From Opitutales bacterium (GTDB lineage Bacteria > Verrucomicrobiota > Verrucomicrobiia > Opitutales > Coraliomargaritaceae), in assembly GCA_030729385.1 (NCBI GenBank), contig JANQXM010000013.1:1-36688 (forward strand): 36,688 nt of DNA, given 5' to 3'. This document shows positions 36,373 to 36,688 of this stretch, piece by piece. Positions within the stretch are counted from its first letter, which is position 1, and every line of letters begins with the position of its first letter. The translations under genes and the position numbers were made by a program. The notes under the pieces are model-generated. The model saw nothing but the letters and a program-made list of their open reading frames with translations. It did no database searches and was not told where the DNA came from.

Positions 36373-36688
36373 ATGGCGTCGTCACCGAAAAAGAAACTCA
36401 TTCTCCTCGGTGCGACCGGATCCATCGGCAGTAGCACGCTCCGCGTCCTGCGCGAACATCGCGACCGCTTAGAACTCGTCGGCGTCGCAGCCAATAGCAA
36501 GCACGCCGAACTCGCCTCCATCTGCAAAGAGTTCCACGTCCCGCACGCCGTCCTGTCCGACAAGGCTGCCTACTCGGCAGCAAAAACAGCCGGTCACTTT
36601 CCCGCCGAGACGAAACTCAGCTGTGGCCAAGCCTCACTCCTAGAGCTCTGCACACTCCCCGAGGCCGACATCGTCCTCGTTGCCGTCG
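36373..36688 (+). CDS. dxr: 1-deoxy-D-xylulose 5-phosphate reductoisomerase, 3'-truncated by window edge
   Basis: First committed enzyme of the MEP isoprenoid pathway. The 105 visible codons read MASSPKKKLILLGATGSIGSSTLRVL, the NADPH-binding glycine loop (GATGSIG), then LVGVAANSKHAELASICKEF typical of Dxr N-termini. The remaining three quarters lie beyond the window. It begins right at the cdsA stop, so translation is coupled; its product feeds the substrate chain of uppS two genes upstream. Confidence 0.93.
   Translation, partial: MASSPKKKLILLGATGSIGSSTLRVLREHRDRLELVGVAANSKHAELASICKEFHVPHAVLSDKAAYSAAKTAGHFPAETKLSCGQASLLELCTLPEADIVLVAV

Overview
The window looks like a chromosomal segment of a Verrucomicrobiota bacterium, probably of the Opitutales/Puniceicoccales type (Coraliomargarita- or Lentimonas-like). 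This is an inference from three things: the gene set (secreted alpha-L-fucosidase plus fucose permease, PduO-type cobalamin adenosyltransferase, TonB-dependent receptor), a GreA protein carrying a very long N-terminal region as in the related Chlamydiae, and the gene style (many starts without a clear Shine-Dalgarno). No rRNA gene or other decisive marker is present.

Layout. 1-4141: arginine operon argJ(partial)-argB-argD-argF, all +. 4207-4310: a palindromic multi-hairpin intergenic repeat that also separates convergent argF and menF. 4356-7922: isochorismate synthase (-), cobalamin adenosyltransferase (-), a DUF445 membrane protein (+) and a SAM methyltransferase (-). 8089-10705: DegT-type sugar aminotransferase, a tiny lipoprotein, a DUF983 protein and a family often labelled 3-methyladenine glycosylase (all +). 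10722-14082: fucose utilisation pair (fucP then alpha-L-fucosidase, -) with an intergenic terminator and a palindromic operator candidate. 14285-14910: one intact tRNA-Ser(CGA) flanked by duplicated 5' and 3' tRNA pieces, then a REP-like inverted pair. 14976-18188: long GreA-fusion factor (-) and rsmB (+).

18194-22586 is the accessory region. meaB is cut in half by the remains of an IS3-family element; a long hairpin (MITE-like) follows; then comes a run of small + strand genes with integron attC-like sites between them: a secreted HExxH metallopeptidase, a ParD-like/RelE-like toxin-antitoxin pair, a membrane-anchored unknown, a small lipoprotein and a small PLDc_N-like membrane protein. I read this as a decayed integron cassette array without an integrase in view (CALIN-like). 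The first attC (58 bp) is well preserved, and one base difference in it appears to have destroyed the stop codon of the metallopeptidase and extended that protein by 34 residues. This is the most unusual part of the window.

22847-36688 returns to housekeeping content: intradiol dioxygenase, UvrD-family helicase, a Cdd1-like helix-hairpin-helix protein, a LON-substrate-binding-domain protein, then a minus-strand block Fur-family regulator - TPR protein - ABC exporter - priA. A TPP riboswitch controls a TonB-dependent receptor (probably for thiamin uptake). An FmdB-like small protein that has lost its zinc-ribbon cysteines follows, and the window ends with uppS-cdsA-dxr (dxr truncated), linking undecaprenyl-phosphate, phospholipid and isoprenoid synthesis.

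Recurring non-coding themes are GTAG/CTAC-bounded inverted REP pairs (14844-14908 and 25551-25616) and pyrimidine-rich leaders directly in front of several start codons (argF, DUF445, Cdd1-like, LON, uppS).
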